Positions 1 through 6,749 of a stretch of DNA of 10,678 nt are shown one piece after another (within the stretch, counting starts at the first letter, position 1; every line of letters begins with the position of its first letter). The position numbers and the translations under genes were made by a program. A model generated the notes under the pieces. That model searched no databases and had not been told where the DNA came from. It saw only the letters and a program-made list of their open reading frames with translations. Source of the stretch: JBJHBY01 sp050485745 (lineage in GTDB: Bacteria; Pseudomonadota; Gammaproteobacteria; Pseudomonadales; CAMLJR01); the NCBI GenBank assembly GCA_050485745.1, contig JBJHBY010000114.1, positions 1-10,678 of the forward strand. The letters are read 5' to 3'.

Positions 1-695
1 GATTCATACAGCTTGCCGAACACCAGTGCGCCATACCAGGGCCAGATCGCCATATCCGCAATCGAGTACTCGCCCCCGGCCATGTACTGGTTCGCGGACA
101 AATGCCGATCCAGCAGATCCAGCTGGCGCTTGACCTCCATGGTGAAGCGGTTGATCGGGTATTCCATCTTCGACGGTGCGTACGCGTAGAAGTGGCCAAA
201 GCCACCGCCCAGATACGGCGTCGCTCCCATCTGCCAGAACAGCCAGTTCAGCGCCTCGGTGCGCGGCCCATGCGCCTGCGGCAGGAATTCACCGAACTTT
301 TCCGCCAGATAGAGCAGAATCGCCCCGGACTCGAACACCCGCGTCGGTGTCTCCGTGCTGTGATCCGCCAGCGCAGGAATCTTGCTGTTGGGATTGATGG
401 CAACGAAGCCACTGCCGAACTGGTCGCCCTCGAGGATGTTGATCAGCCAGGCATCGTACTCCGCACCGACATGCCCCAGGGCGAGCAGTTCCTCCAGCAT
501 CACCGTAACCTTGATGCCATTCGGCGTGGCCAGGGAATAAAGCTGCAAGGGGTGACGCCCCACTGGCAGCGCTTTCTCATGGGTCGGGCCGGCAATGGGC
601 CTGTTGATGCTGGCAAAGCGCCCGGCCTTTTTCTCGTCCTCACTTTGCTCCCAGGTCCAGACCCGGGGTGGTACGTACTCGTTTGCGTCGCTCAC
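1..695 (-). CDS. yghU: YghU-type glutathione S-transferase / disulfide-bond oxidoreductase, 3' end cut by window edge
   Basis: Read on the minus strand from a GTG at 695, this frame stays open to the window edge, giving about 231 residues of a family that is usually near 290, so roughly the last 55-60 residues are outside. The start is supported by GGGAG seven bases upstream; the only nearby ATG is followed at once by a stop. Motifs seen: LPVGRHPLQLYSL and TPNGIKVTVMLEELLALG leading into the thioredoxin-like domain, NPNSKIPAL, FESGAILLYLAEKFG, then GGGFGHFYAYAP and EYSIADMAIWPW in the all-helical domain. These closely match E. coli YghU as I remember it, a cytosolic enzyme that binds two glutathiones and reduces disulfides, with organic hydroperoxide activity. 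It lies 70 bp downstream of the SixA-CHAD gene on the same strand, so co-transcription is possible. Confidence 0.93.
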   Translation of the reverse strand, partial: MSDANEYVPPRVWTWEQSEDEKKAGRFASINRPIAGPTHEKALPVGRHPLQLYSLATPNGIKVTVMLEELLALGHVGAEYDAWLINILEGDQFGSGFVAINPNSKIPALADHSTETPTRVFESGAILLYLAEKFGEFLPQAHGPRTEALNWLFWQMGATPYLGGGFGHFYAYAPSKMEYPINRFTMEVKRQLDLLDRHLSANQYMAGGEYSIADMAIWPWYGALVFGKLYE

Positions 696-765
696 ATCGC
701 TACTCCCATCCAAGTCGGGGAGCCTGCCGGCTCCGCAGCCATGGTCGCCGATGGCGATGGCGGGA

Positions 766-2160
766 TCAATCCGTGCTGACGGGTTCGAGCTCAAGGATTC
801 GCGCTCGCACCCCCGCCTTGCGGGTATCGAGCTCGCCGATCAGGGTTTCCAGCTGCTTGCCCTGAGAATCGGCAATGCCTGCTTCGCCGCGGTGCCGGGC
901 GAATCCGCGCAGCATATCCGCCTCCATATGCAAATCCTGGAAGTCGCCAAACAGAGCCTGGCGTCGCTTCAGATCCTTGATCAAGGCGGTATCCGCCGTC
1001 GCATCGAGGTCCACGATATAACGGATCCGTTTCAGCATCTTGCGCACCCGGTGGAAGTCCGCATCCGGGGCATCCGCGCTGAGGCGCTGCAGTTGCCGGT
1101 CGTGGCGGGCGATCCGGCGGGTCAGTTCCCGTTGGATGCCATCATCATCAAGCTCCCTCGCCGAGGCGCGCAAGCGGCCTGATTCCAGCTGCCTGCGCCA
1201 TTGACGCAGATCACGGGCATAGCCCCGTGAGCAGATCCGCTTGCACAGGGCACCGTGCTCACGGCGACGTTGTTCCTCCAGGTACGCTTCCAGGCCCGTC
1301 GCACGGGCGACTCGACCGCGTGGGGATCGCGCTCCCCAGCGCCGGACCTGCGACAGCAATACGTCGATGTCCCTGAGCATGCTGGTGGCACGGGCGTGGC
1401 GACGCAGCATCCGGCGCGGCTCTTTCCAGTGCGCCTTGCCCAGGGTGTCGGCAAGCAGCTCGACAATGGCACGACTGCGCCGCAGCAGCACGCGGTACTG
1501 GTGCAGGAATTCCGGGTCCGCCCCCAGCAGAACACCCCGCTCCAGTGCGCGAACCTCATGTAATTGCGCACCAAGGGTCTCGACCAACCGCTCACCCGGC
1601 GTACCCACACCCACCGTGGTCTCAGGCGGGCGGCCGCGCTTGTACTTCCGCGTATACAGCGCATGGCTGGCATCCCGCGGCAGAATATGGGCCCGCACCC
1701 GCGCCACGCCCGGCCGCAGCCGGCGCCAGGACGGAGCCGAAAGCGAGAGATGCAACAGGGCACCTGTCGGCAGCTCCGGCGCGGACGCATCCAGCAACCA
1801 GGTCGCCAGCTCCGAAAGTGCCGGATCATGTCCGATCAGGGTGATCCGCTGCTCACGTCGGTCGCGCTGCCGCAACCAGGTCAGCAGATCCTCCATCTCG
1901 AAGGTGTAGAGCTCGGGGACGACATGCAGCGCCGCTGGCGATTTGATGCCGGGCTGGTCGAGCAGGCCACCGAGGGTCATCCGCGCCCGCTCGGCATCGC
2001 TGGCGTAGATCACCGCATCGAACGCGCCACTGTCGCGCAACGGCAGCGCCATGGCTTCCAGCTGCTGCCGGCCGCGTGCGCTCAGGGGCCGCGCGTGATC
2101 GTGCAGGCTGTCATCCTTCCAGCTCGATTTGGCATGTCGCAACAGATACAAGTGCAGCAT
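766..2160 (-). CDS. SixA-type phosphohistidine phosphatase fused to a C-terminal CHAD domain
   Basis: The 464-residue protein has two parts. Residues 1 to about 165 are a histidine-phosphatase domain: LYLLRHAKSSW near the start carries the catalytic RH pair (R8, H9), SDAERARMT (R58) matches the family's SxAxRAxxT, and LIGHDPALSEL gives the second histidine (H111). Residues about 190-455 form a CHAD domain, a helical bundle rich in Arg/Lys/His known to bind inorganic polyphosphate: FLHQYRVLLRRSRA (H220), SMLRDIDVLL, DFHRVRKMLKRIRY (H370) and LFGDFQDLH. A basic linker near 170-178 joins them. SixA alone is about 160 residues and removes phosphate from histidine-phosphotransfer domains. The start is supported by GGGAGAG about 6 bases before the ATG. 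Substrate is unknown; the fusion suggests phosphatase activity located at or controlled by polyphosphate, which is inference. Confidence 0.9.
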   Translation of the reverse strand: MLHLYLLRHAKSSWKDDSLHDHARPLSARGRQQLEAMALPLRDSGAFDAVIYASDAERARMTLGGLLDQPGIKSPAALHVVPELYTFEMEDLLTWLRQRDRREQRITLIGHDPALSELATWLLDASAPELPTGALLHLSLSAPSWRRLRPGVARVRAHILPRDASHALYTRKYKRGRPPETTVGVGTPGERLVETLGAQLHEVRALERGVLLGADPEFLHQYRVLLRRSRAIVELLADTLGKAHWKEPRRMLRRHARATSMLRDIDVLLSQVRRWGARSPRGRVARATGLEAYLEEQRRREHGALCKRICSRGYARDLRQWRRQLESGRLRASARELDDDGIQRELTRRIARHDRQLQRLSADAPDADFHRVRKMLKRIRYIVDLDATADTALIKDLKRRQALFGDFQDLHMEADMLRGFARHRGEAGIADSQGKQLETLIGELDTRKAGVRARILELEPVSTD

Positions 2161-2201
2161 TGCCGCTCTCCCGTCAAACGTCGCGCCCGGACCCTCACTA
2201 T

Positions 2202-2227
2202 ACTAGGGCACCTCACTAGGGCACCTC
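2202..2227. repeat. perfect 13-bp tandem repeat, two copies
   Basis: The unit ACTAGGGCACCTC occurs twice head to tail (2202-2214 and 2215-2227). Each copy starts with CTAG, and the second runs on into TGATCAATTCGG. It lies just upstream of the SixA-CHAD gene, where a possible -10 element for that gene (TATAGT on the minus strand, 2202-2197) abuts it. See the neighbouring insertion-sequence remnant call. Confidence 0.8.
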
Positions 2228-2400
2228 TGATCAATTCGGCGATCGCTCAGGCCTTGCGTCGATTCGTCTGGCGAGACGCGGTCACGCGGGAAGGCTGGTT
2301 GCCTTTCAAGTGACCGCAACGACGTCAGGCGGATCAACGCAAGGCCCCGAAGGGCGGGCCTCTGGCAGCCCACACTCGACATCACCTGCCCGTCATTTCC
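2203..2400. mobile_element. possible decayed insertion-sequence end (IS5-like), no transposase left
   Basis: This stretch has no convincing gene on either strand. The motif GGGCACCTCTGATCAA after a CTAG resembles, from memory only, terminal inverted repeats of some IS5-family elements, several of which insert at YTAR/CTAG targets. The sequence then continues for about 160 bp without coding signals. A GC-rich inverted pair AGGCCC/GGGCCT (2342-2347, 2356-2361) and the palindrome ATTTCCGGAAAT (2395-2406) also occur. No transposase fragment is recognisable and no second end is visible, so the call rests on the end motif and the tandem CTAG repeat alone. Confidence 0.25.
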
Positions 2401-2411
2401 GGAAATAGCAG

Positions 2412-2456
2412 TTATATGCAATAGCCGCTCGGCACTCGCTCTGATTTGATCTTCAT
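2412..2456 (-). other. 14-codon micro-ORF with a consensus Shine-Dalgarno, divergent from brnT
   Basis: On the minus strand a perfect AAGGAGGT (plus positions 2464-2471) sits seven bases before an ATG at 2456. The frame encodes MKIKSERVPSGYCI and ends at TAA (2412-2414). The ribosome site is the strongest in the window, yet no long frame follows. It may be a genuine leader peptide, the surviving start of a gene cut off when the flanking DNA was rearranged, or chance. The AAGGAGGT is also the complement of the spacer of the proposed brnT promoter. Confidence 0.3.
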
Positions 2457-2498
2457 CTTGACAACCTCCTTTTTGTACATACAATTAAATGAAGATCA
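2447..2498. promoter_or_regulatory. candidate brnTA operator: perfect 10-bp inverted repeat around the promoter
   Basis: TGATCTTCAT (2447-2456) and ATGAAGATCA (2489-2498) are exact reverse complements, offset by 42 bp, about four helical turns. They bracket the proposed promoter, and the right arm covers the brnT start codon. A second, shorter inverted repeat, TTGTA-CA-TACAA (2473-2484), overlaps the -10. BrnA antitoxins are known DNA-binding autorepressors, so one or both could be BrnA sites; that assignment is inference. Confidence 0.5.
2458..2485 (+). promoter_or_regulatory. sigma-70-like promoter of brnTA
   Basis: A consensus -35 TTGACA (2458-2463) is followed after 16 bp by TACAAT (2480-2485), one mismatch from the -10 consensus. 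The surrounding DNA is clearly more AT-rich than the rest of the window. The predicted transcription start, near 2491-2493, falls on or just after the brnT ATG (2489), and no Shine-Dalgarno precedes that ATG. The toxin would then be leaderless or poorly translated from this promoter. Confidence 0.5.
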
Positions 2499-2773
2499 GC
2501 TTTGACATCGCCAAAAGCGAACGAAACCGCGACTTGCGTGGCCTGCCTTTTGACCGCGCAAATGCATTCGATTTCGAAACGGCGCTGTATCTCGTTGATG
2601 ATCGTCACGACTACGGGGAGACCCGCTACATCGCCATTGGCTACCTGGGCAACCGCCTGCATGTACTCTGCTTTGTCGAAACCGTAGAGGGCATCAGGGT
2701 CATCAGCCTTCGAAAAGCCAATGCCAGAGAGGCTGGAAGGTATGGCAAAGCGCAAACCCCTGACCAATCGTGA
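2489..2773 (+). CDS. brnT: BrnT-family toxin (RelE-fold mRNA interferase)
   Basis: The 94-residue protein fits the BrnT (DUF497) family in size and pattern. It opens with ISFDIAKSERN, matching the family's F/W-D-x-x-K-x-x-x-N, then RGLPF, DYGETRYIAIGYLGNRLHVL and VISLRKANAREAGRY, the typical C-terminal strand with the R-K-A and basic/Tyr residues. BrnT is a ribosome-independent RNase that stops growth when freed from BrnA. The start is chosen by the conserved N-terminus, since no Shine-Dalgarno is visible. The more common K-H-G after the conserved Asn is L-R-G here, which I believe also occurs in a subgroup. The gene overlaps the antitoxin start by 32 bp, the usual toxin-first order of this module. 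Confidence 0.88.
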   Translation: MKISFDIAKSERNRDLRGLPFDRANAFDFETALYLVDDRHDYGETRYIAIGYLGNRLHVLCFVETVEGIRVISLRKANAREAGRYGKAQTPDQS

Positions 2774-3011
2774 GGGTCATGTCCGGGGCCTCGAAAAGGA
2801 GGACTTCCGCAAGACCCGCTCACTCGACGAGCTCCCGCCGACACTGCGCCACAAACTGTCCGGACGCGGCCCCCAGAAGGCACCGACAAAAGAGCGCATC
2901 ACCATCCGGCTCTCACGCGAGGTGGTCGAGCAGTTTCGGGCATCCGGTCATGGCTGGCAGACCCGCATCGATACCGCACTGAAGGAGTGGCTGGAGACAC
3001 ATCAGCCCTGA
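2742..3011 (+). CDS. brnA: BrnA-family antitoxin (ribbon-helix-helix repressor)
   Basis: The 89-residue protein has a polar N-terminal half likely to wrap the toxin and a C-terminal DNA-binding part, ERITIRLSREVVEQFRASG followed by WQTRIDTALKEWL, typical of BrnA (COG3514/DUF4415). I prefer the ATG at 2742, beginning MAKRKPLTNREG, because GAGAGG (2727-2732) lies nine bases upstream; an in-frame ATG at 2721 would add seven residues but lacks a site. BrnA neutralises BrnT and, with it, represses its own promoter. The stop codon lies inside the end of the convergent carboxylase gene (10-bp overlap, 3002-3011), leaving no room for a terminator between them. Confidence 0.88.
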   Translation: MAKRKPLTNREGHVRGLEKEDFRKTRSLDELPPTLRHKLSGRGPQKAPTKERITIRLSREVVEQFRASGHGWQTRIDTALKEWLETHQP

Positions 3012-6000
3012 CCTGCGCCGGCGGGCGCCACCTCCCGCGCCACCACCAGCACCTGCCCGGCGCGCAGCGCGGCGCCCTCTGCCAGGGGCAGGCGCGCAAT
3101 GGTACCGGCCTCCGGCGCGAACACTTCCACTTCCATCTTCATGGACTCCACCAGCGCCACGGCCTGGCCGGCTTCGACGCGATCACCCTCTGCCACCAGG
3201 TAGCGCCACAGGCTGCCGGCGACGGGGCTTTCGATACCGGTTTCGCCGTCCACCAGGGCATCGTCATCCGCAGTCATTGCGTCCTGCTGCTCATAGGTGA
3301 GCTGCCCGGTGGCGCGCCAGTGCGCCATCTCGCGCTGGAAGGCAGCTTCGCGGCGGCGGGTGAAGGCGGCGATGGCCTCGTGGTTGGCGTCCAGCTCCGC
3401 CTGGTAGTCGGCCAGCCGGAAGTGCGTGGGCTCGATGCGCAGCGGGTAGCGGCCACGGGGAAAGTCGCGCCGGATTTCGGCCAGCTCTTTCTCGCTCACC
3501 GCAAAGAAGCGGATCTGGTCGAAGAAGCGCAGCAGCCAGGGCTGTTCGAACTCGCGGGTGCGGTGGTAGCGGTTCCACATCTGCAGGGTACGGCCGACGA
3601 ACTGGTAGCCACCCGGACCCTCCATCCCGTACACACACAGGTAGGCGCCGCCGATACCGACGGAGTTCTCCGCGGTCCAGGTTCGTGCCGGGTTGTACTT
3701 GGTGGTGACCAGACGGTGGCGCGGGTCCAGAGGCGTGGCCACCGGTGCGCCGAGGTAGACATCGCCCAGACCCATCACCAGATAGGCGGCGTCGAACACG
3801 ATGCGGCGCACGTCATCAATGCTGCCGAGGTCATTGATGCGGCGGATGAACTCCAGGTTGTTGGCGCCGAGTTCTGCGTTCTCGCTGCACCAGGGCGCAC
3901 CCGGGCGCACGGAGCGCTGATACTTGCTCACCGCCTCGCGGCAAGCCGGGTCGTTCCAGGACAGGGGCAGGTGTACCACTCGCGCAGGCACCTCCAGAGT
4001 GTCGACCTCGCGCAGCTCGGCCTCGGCCCGCTGCAGGTGCTGCAGCAGCGCCGACAACGTCAGCTGCCGCGGTTCGAAATGAACCTGCAGCGAGCGCACC
4101 CCGGGGGTCAGCTCCAGCACCCCGGGCAAGGGGTTGCGCTGCAACCACAGCATCCAGGCGTGGGCACGAAAGCGCAGGGCGATATCGAGGGCCATGGGGC
4201 CGAACTCGATCAGCAGGAAGTCGTCCCCGGCGCGGCGGTAAACCACGCGCTCACCGGCCTCGGCGGCGGGAACATCGCGCAGCACCGGACTGCCGCGCTC
4301 GACACCCAGGGCGGGCGGCGCTGGCTCATCGCACACGCCGGTCGCCAGCCCGGCCAGCACGTCGTCCTGCCACTGCTCCAGGGCGCGCGCCGTATCCAGG
4401 TCGAGAGGGATAAAGCGCAGGCGATCCCCCGCGCGCAACTGGCCAAGCTTCCAGCGTTCAGCGCGGACCACTACCGCGGGGCACACGAAGCCACCCAGGG
4501 AGGGGCCGTCCGGGCCGAGGATCACCGGCATGTCACCGGTGAAGTCGATGCTGCCGAAGGCGTAGGCGTTGTCGTGGATATTGGACGGATGCAGGCCGGC
4601 CTCGCCCCCATCGGCCCGGGCCCATTCCGGCTTCGGGCCGATCAGGCGCACCCCGGTGCGGCTGGAGTTGTAGTGCACCTCCCACTCGGCCCCGAAGAAG
4701 CGTGCGATATCCGCATCGGTGAAGAAATCCGGTGCCCCGTGGGGGCCATACAGAACCCCCACTTCCCACACCCGTTCACCACCCGCCAGCACCGGCCTGA
4801 GCGGCTCCGGCAGGGCGGCCGGGCCCGCGACCACATCGGGCTCCGGATGAAGATGCAGCACATCGCCGGCGCGCAGGGCGCGGCCGGCGTGGCCGCCGAA
4901 CTGACCCAGGGTGAAGGTGCTGCGCGAGCCCAGGTATGCGGGGCAGTCGAGACCCCCCGCTACCAGCAGGTAGGCGCGGGCGCCCTGCGCGGCGGCCTTG
5001 CCGATCGACAGCACAGCTCCGGAGGGTATCTGCACCGGTGTCCACCAGGGCAGCGGCTCGCCGTCCAGGGTCGCACCCAGTTCGGCACCCGCCAGCAGCA
5101 CCTGCCGCGCCTGAAAAAAGCGCAGGCTGGGGCCGCTGACGGTGATCTCCAGCCCCGCGGCCTGCGCCGGGTTGCCGAGCAGGGTGTTGCCAAGGCGGAA
5201 AGCCCAGTCGTCGAAGGGGCCAGAGGGTGGAATACCCACATCCCAGTGGCCCCGGCGACCGGGCACATCCTGGATGGTGGTCAGGGTCCCGGGGGTGAGC
5301 ACTTCCAGTGCCGGCGGCGCCCAGTGGAAGTCCTGCAGCCAGCGGGTGGACAGGTCCGCGTCGCGGAACGCCGGTGCCTCCAGCAGCTGTGCCAGCCAGG
5401 CGCGGTTGCACTCGATGCCGTAGAGCCGGGTAGCGCGCAGCGCAGTGGCGAGCTCACGCAGGGCTGTGTCGCGATCGTCGGCATGTACGATCAGCTTGGC
5501 CAGCATCGGGTCGAACAGTGCCGGCACCTCGATGCCCGCCTCCAGCCAGTGGTCGACGCGCAGGCCGGGCTGCTGCGCAAACGCCACCTCGGTGAGCAGA
5601 CCAGCACTGGGGCGGTAATCCCGGTTCGGGTCTTCGGCGTACAGGCGCACCTGGATGGCGTGGCCGCGTGGCGTCAGACGCGCCGCCAGCTCCGGCAAGG
5701 GTGGCAGCTCACCCGCGCCCAGGCGCAGCATCCACTCCACCAGGTCCACGCCCCAGACCTCCTCGGTGACGCCATGCTCCACCTGCAGGCGGGTGTTCAC
5801 TTCCAGAAAGAAAAAGTCCTCGCGCTCGGCGTCATAGATGAACTCCACGGTACCCGCACTGCGGTAGCACACCGCTTCGCCCAGGCGCCGGGCAACGTCG
5901 AGCAATTGCTCGCGCACCGCCTGCGGCAGCCGTGGTGCCGGGGTCTCTTCCACCACCTTCTGGTTGCGGCGCTGGGTGGAACAATCGCGCTCACCCAGGG

Positions 6001-6664
6001 TGAGCACCCCGCCCTCACCATCCCCGAACAGTTGCACCTCCAGATGCCGGGCGCGGGCGATGTAGCGCTCCAGGAACACGCCACCATCGGCGAAATTGCG
6101 CTGACCCAGGTTGCGCACGCTGTCGAAGGCGCGGCGCAGCTGGGCGGCATCGTCGCAGACCTGCATGCCGATGCCGCCGCCCCCGGCAGTGGACTTCAGC
6201 ATCACCGGGTAGCCGATGCCGGCGGCGGCCGCGACGGCCTCGTCCACATCGCGCAGCAACCCGCTGCCGGGCACCAGCGGCACCCCCGCGCCCTCGGCCA
6301 GCTCGCGGGCCGCGTGCTTGAGGCCGAAGGCGCGGATCTGATGCGGCCGCGGTCCCAGGAACACCAGCTCCGCGGCCTCGCAGGCCTCGACAAACGCCGC
6401 GCTCTCGCTGAGAAAGCCATACCCCGGATGGATGGCCTCAGCGCCACAGTCGCGGGCGATGGCAATGATGCGGGCGGCATCCAGATAGGTGTCGCTGGCA
6501 CCACCCTCGCCGAGGCTGAAGGCCTCGTCGGCCTGCAACACATGCAGGGATTCACGATCCGCCTCGGCATAGATGGCAACGCTGCCGATGCCCAGGCGCC
6601 GCAGGGTGCGCAGGATGCGCACGGCGATGGCACCACGGTTGGCAATCAGGACCTTGCTGAACAT
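3002..6664 (-). CDS. uca: biotin-dependent urea carboxylase family protein, probably a guanidine carboxylase
   Basis: The 1220-residue protein begins MFSKVLIANRGAIAVRIL. Residues 1 to about 450 are a biotin carboxylase with the ATP-grasp loop GGGGIGM (161-167) and EVNTRLQVEH (288-297). About 455-760 is the AHS2/KipA-like and about 800-1070 the AHS1/KipI-like half of the carboxyltransferase. The C-terminal biotinyl domain carries ESMKME with biotin-lysine K1176. Lengths match complete bacterial enzymes. Urea carboxylases make allophanate from urea, ATP and bicarbonate; those next to DUF1989 genes and guanidine riboswitches were shown to prefer guanidine, giving carboxyguanidine. In the carboxyltransferase, NNLEFIRRIN (935-944) has Asn where I recall Asp in true urea carboxylases. 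The start at 6664 has GAGAGAG six bases upstream; an in-frame extension to 6808 would run through the riboswitch. No allophanate hydrolase follows. Confidence 0.93.
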   Translation of the reverse strand: MFSKVLIANRGAIAVRILRTLRRLGIGSVAIYAEADRESLHVLQADEAFSLGEGGASDTYLDAARIIAIARDCGAEAIHPGYGFLSESAAFVEACEAAELVFLGPRPHQIRAFGLKHAARELAEGAGVPLVPGSGLLRDVDEAVAAAAGIGYPVMLKSTAGGGGIGMQVCDDAAQLRRAFDSVRNLGQRNFADGGVFLERYIARARHLEVQLFGDGEGGVLTLGERDCSTQRRNQKVVEETPAPRLPQAVREQLLDVARRLGEAVCYRSAGTVEFIYDAEREDFFFLEVNTRLQVEHGVTEEVWGVDLVEWMLRLGAGELPPLPELAARLTPRGHAIQVRLYAEDPNRDYRPSAGLLTEVAFAQQPGLRVDHWLEAGIEVPALFDPMLAKLIVHADDRDTALRELATALRATRLYGIECNRAWLAQLLEAPAFRDADLSTRWLQDFHWAPPALEVLTPGTLTTIQDVPGRRGHWDVGIPPSGPFDDWAFRLGNTLLGNPAQAAGLEITVSGPSLRFFQARQVLLAGAELGATLDGEPLPWWTPVQIPSGAVLSIGKAAAQGARAYLLVAGGLDCPAYLGSRSTFTLGQFGGHAGRALRAGDVLHLHPEPDVVAGPAALPEPLRPVLAGGERVWEVGVLYGPHGAPDFFTDADIARFFGAEWEVHYNSSRTGVRLIGPKPEWARADGGEAGLHPSNIHDNAYAFGSIDFTGDMPVILGPDGPSLGGFVCPAVVVRAERWKLGQLRAGDRLRFIPLDLDTARALEQWQDDVLAGLATGVCDEPAPPALGVERGSPVLRDVPAAEAGERVVYRRAGDDFLLIEFGPMALDIALRFRAHAWMLWLQRNPLPGVLELTPGVRSLQVHFEPRQLTLSALLQHLQRAEAELREVDTLEVPARVVHLPLSWNDPACREAVSKYQRSVRPGAPWCSENAELGANNLEFIRRINDLGSIDDVRRIVFDAAYLVMGLGDVYLGAPVATPLDPRHRLVTTKYNPARTWTAENSVGIGGAYLCVYGMEGPGGYQFVGRTLQMWNRYHRTREFEQPWLLRFFDQIRFFAVSEKELAEIRRDFPRGRYPLRIEPTHFRLADYQAELDANHEAIAAFTRRREAAFQREMAHWRATGQLTYEQQDAMTADDDALVDGETGIESPVAGSLWRYLVAEGDRVEAGQAVALVESMKMEVEVFAPEAGTIARLPLAEGAALRAGQVLVVAREVAPAGAGQG

Positions 6665-6681
6665 GTTCGACTCTCTCAGAA

Positions 6682-6732
6682 CCGGGGCGGGTCGTCCCGC
6701 CGGGGTACCGATCCGCCGGGTCGTCCCGGTGG
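6682..6732 (-). ncRNA. guanidine-II riboswitch (mini-ykkC) in the 5' leader of the carboxylase gene
   Basis: On the mRNA (minus) strand two hairpins follow one another. P1 is CCGGG-ACGA-CCCGG (6729-6716), extendable past one mismatch by two more pairs. P2 is GGCGGG-ACGA-CCCGCC (6701-6686). The linker is 14 nt. Two similar stem-loops with ACGR tetraloops, each closed by G-C pairs, define the guanidine-II class, in which each loop binds one guanidinium ion and the two loops dock through their central C and G. Known members lie upstream of SugE/EmrE-type guanidine exporters and urea/guanidine carboxylases and act on translation. P2 ends 21 nt before the ATG and about 8 nt before the GAGAGAG ribosome site, a spacing suited to translational control. 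The identification rests on this structure and on the gene it precedes; I could not run a covariance model. Confidence 0.87.
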
Positions 6733-6749
6733 CCGGTGCGCCCGAGCAA

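Noticed and set aside
2342..2361. AGGCCC/GGGCCT inverted repeat as a transcription terminator
   Set aside because: The stem is short and no T-run follows on either strand.
2395..2406. Perfect palindrome ATTTCCGGAAAT
   Set aside because: No gene start is near enough to make it a clear operator, and a single 12-bp palindrome can arise by chance.
2203..2484. A 93-codon minus-strand frame across the brnT promoter region
   Set aside because: No recognisable motifs, no ribosome site, and it overlaps the promoter and repeats; treated as non-coding.
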